Source: Candidatus Gastranaerophilales bacterium
GTDB lineage: Bacteria > Cyanobacteriota > Vampirovibrionia > Gastranaerophilales > Gastranaerophilaceae
Direction: 5' to 3'
Length of the DNA: 7,223 bases
Assembly (NCBI GenBank): GCA_021201175.1
Contig: JAJQFK010000126.1
Location: 1-7,223 of the forward strand
Made by a program: the position numbers and the translations under genes. The notes beneath the pieces are model-generated. The model did not search any database and was not told the DNA's origin. It saw only the letters and a list, made by a program, of their open reading frames with translations. Shown here one piece after another: positions 6,729-7,223 of the stretch. The first letter of the stretch is position 1; each line of letters opens with the position of its first letter.

Positions 6729-6742
6729 TAACGTTTTCGTTA
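6729..6742. promoter_or_regulatory. Putative operator O1 (TAACG-N4-CGTTA)
   Basis: TAACGTTTTCGTTA is an inverted repeat with five-base arms and a four-base centre. It lies four bases upstream of the -35 box of the rightward promoter. It fits binding by a dimeric XRE regulator; binding itself is inferred. Confidence 0.6.
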
Positions 6743-6746
6743 ATAC

Positions 6747-6775
6747 TTGACAAATTTTTTAATTTTTATTAGTAT
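6747..6775 (+). promoter_or_regulatory. Rightward early promoter for the gene at 6862
   Basis: A perfect -35 TTGACA (6747-6752) is followed after 17 bases by TAGTAT (6770-6775, 4 of 6 consensus). The expected start point is near 6782, inside the putative operator at 6781-6796. The promoter is flanked on both sides by half-sites of the same type, the arrangement expected for repression by the divergent XRE protein. Confidence 0.75.
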
Positions 6776-6780
6776 TATTT

Positions 6781-6796
6781 CGTTAATTAAATAACG
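6781..6796. promoter_or_regulatory. Putative operator O2 (CGTTA-N6-TAACG)
   Basis: An inverted repeat with five-base arms CGTTA and TAACG around a six-base AT centre, placed over the predicted transcription start of the rightward promoter. Its first 14 bases recur exactly at 6822-6835. The arms face in the opposite sense to those of O1, so the true recognition unit may be the single CGTTAA half-site. Confidence 0.6.
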
Positions 6797-6819
6797 GAAT
6801 TCAATGTAAAATTTTATTA

Positions 6820-6845
6820 AACGTTAATTAAATAAGTAAAACGTT
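6820..6845. promoter_or_regulatory. Putative operator O3, two AACGTT palindromes before the early-gene ribosome site
   Basis: AACGTT occurs at 6820-6825 and 6840-6845, twenty bases apart. The first is embedded in a second exact copy of CGTTAATTAAATAA (6822-6835; first copy 6781-6794, 41 bases upstream). The second palindrome directly abuts the Shine-Dalgarno AAAAGGAG at 6846-6853. A protein bound here would sit in the leader of the early transcript. Confidence 0.55.
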
Positions 6846-6861
6846 AAAAGGAGCGTAATAA

Positions 6862-7223
6862 ATGTTTAACAATCTAATTGCAGAAATCAAAAGAAGGGGA
6901 TTAACTCAAAAAGAATTTGCAAAGCGAGTAAAAATCAACGAAGTTGTTTTATCAAGAAAATTAAACTCTGAAATATTTATAATACGGGGGTTTGATGTGA
7001 TAGATTACGATTTAAAAGAAGTTTTAAAAGAAAAAATAGGCAGTCGAATAAATAACGGTAAATGTTGTTTTTGCGGCAATGAATTAAAATCAAATGAATA
7101 TTGTAATTGCAATAATGCTTTAAAAATTAATCGTTATTTTAAAAAAGCAAATAAAAAATGGGAAGAAATTGCCAATTTAAAAACAATTTATGGTGATGAT
7201 TTAAAAGGCGTTAGCTATAAAAT
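6862..7223 (+). CDS. Early-region protein: short helix-turn-helix joined to a cysteine cluster, 3'-truncated
   Basis: 120 residues are visible before the window ends. The start is secure: AAAAGGAG (6846-6853) lies eight bases before ATG 6862. Residues 1-34 (LIAEIKRRGLTQKEFAKRVK then VVLSRKLN) look like a Cro/XRE helix-turn-helix. The usual last helices after the recognition helix are missing. The frame instead passes into VIDYDLKEVLKEKIGSR and a cysteine cluster CCFCGNELKSNEYCNC (about 68-83) that could bind zinc, then a basic region KINRYFKKANKKWEE. Near the join a GGGGG run (6986-6990) lies six bases before an in-frame GTG at 6997, which could be a separate start for the second part. It may be a Cro-like early regulator fused to, or overlapping, a zinc-ribbon protein. 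I cannot name the family of the second part. Confidence 0.8.
   Translation, partial: MFNNLIAEIKRRGLTQKEFAKRVKINEVVLSRKLNSEIFIIRGFDVIDYDLKEVLKEKIGSRINNGKCCFCGNELKSNEYCNCNNALKINRYFKKANKKWEEIANLKTIYGDDLKGVSYK

Noticed and set aside
6978..6983. Perfect TATAAT as an internal promoter before the GTG at 6997
   Set aside because: No -35 box lies at a suitable distance and the sequence is very AT-rich, so a chance match is likely.

Overview
The window is a chromosomal locus with a mobile element integrated next to it. Bases 1 to about 3880 hold a type IV pilus / type II secretion-like assembly operon on the + strand: the 3' part of a PilB/GspE-type ATPase, a complete PilC/GspF-type platform protein, and a 95-residue protein resembling the DUF6812 family. 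A tRNA-Ile(GAU) gene follows in the same orientation. The DNA is AT-rich, uses standard bacterial signals and reads TGG as Trp. The pilBC arrangement plus the small downstream protein made me think of an AT-rich gut bacterium of the Gastranaerophilales/Melainabacteria (non-photosynthetic cyanobacterial relatives). That placement is a guess from general resemblance and was not tested.

From the tRNA rightwards the gene content is that of the integration and lysogeny end of a prophage or integrative element. On the minus strand, in transcription order, are a small XRE-family regulator, an unrecognised membrane protein with a coiled coil, and a 509-residue large serine recombinase. They are packed as one operon, with an 8-base overlap and then a 14-base gap. 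Divergent from it, on the + strand, a gene starts at 6862 and runs off the window. It encodes a short helix-turn-helix joined to a cysteine cluster. The roughly 220 bases between the divergent genes contain a convincing + strand promoter, a plausible minus-strand promoter and several copies of a TTAACG/CGTTAA half-site. This is the layout of a repressor/early-gene switch.

The most striking point is the junction. The recombinase frame does not stop inside the element. It continues antisense through the tRNA-Ile gene, so its last 21 codons and its TAA stop lie within the tRNA, the stop at tRNA positions 7 to 9. The same recombinase codons contain, on the opposite strand, a strong hairpin with a T-tract that looks like the terminator of the tRNA transcript. 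The likely model is that the element integrated at the tRNA and carried a replacement terminator with it. The C-terminus of its recombinase would then depend on what lies beyond the attachment site. The other end of the element lies outside the window, so its boundaries cannot be proven here.
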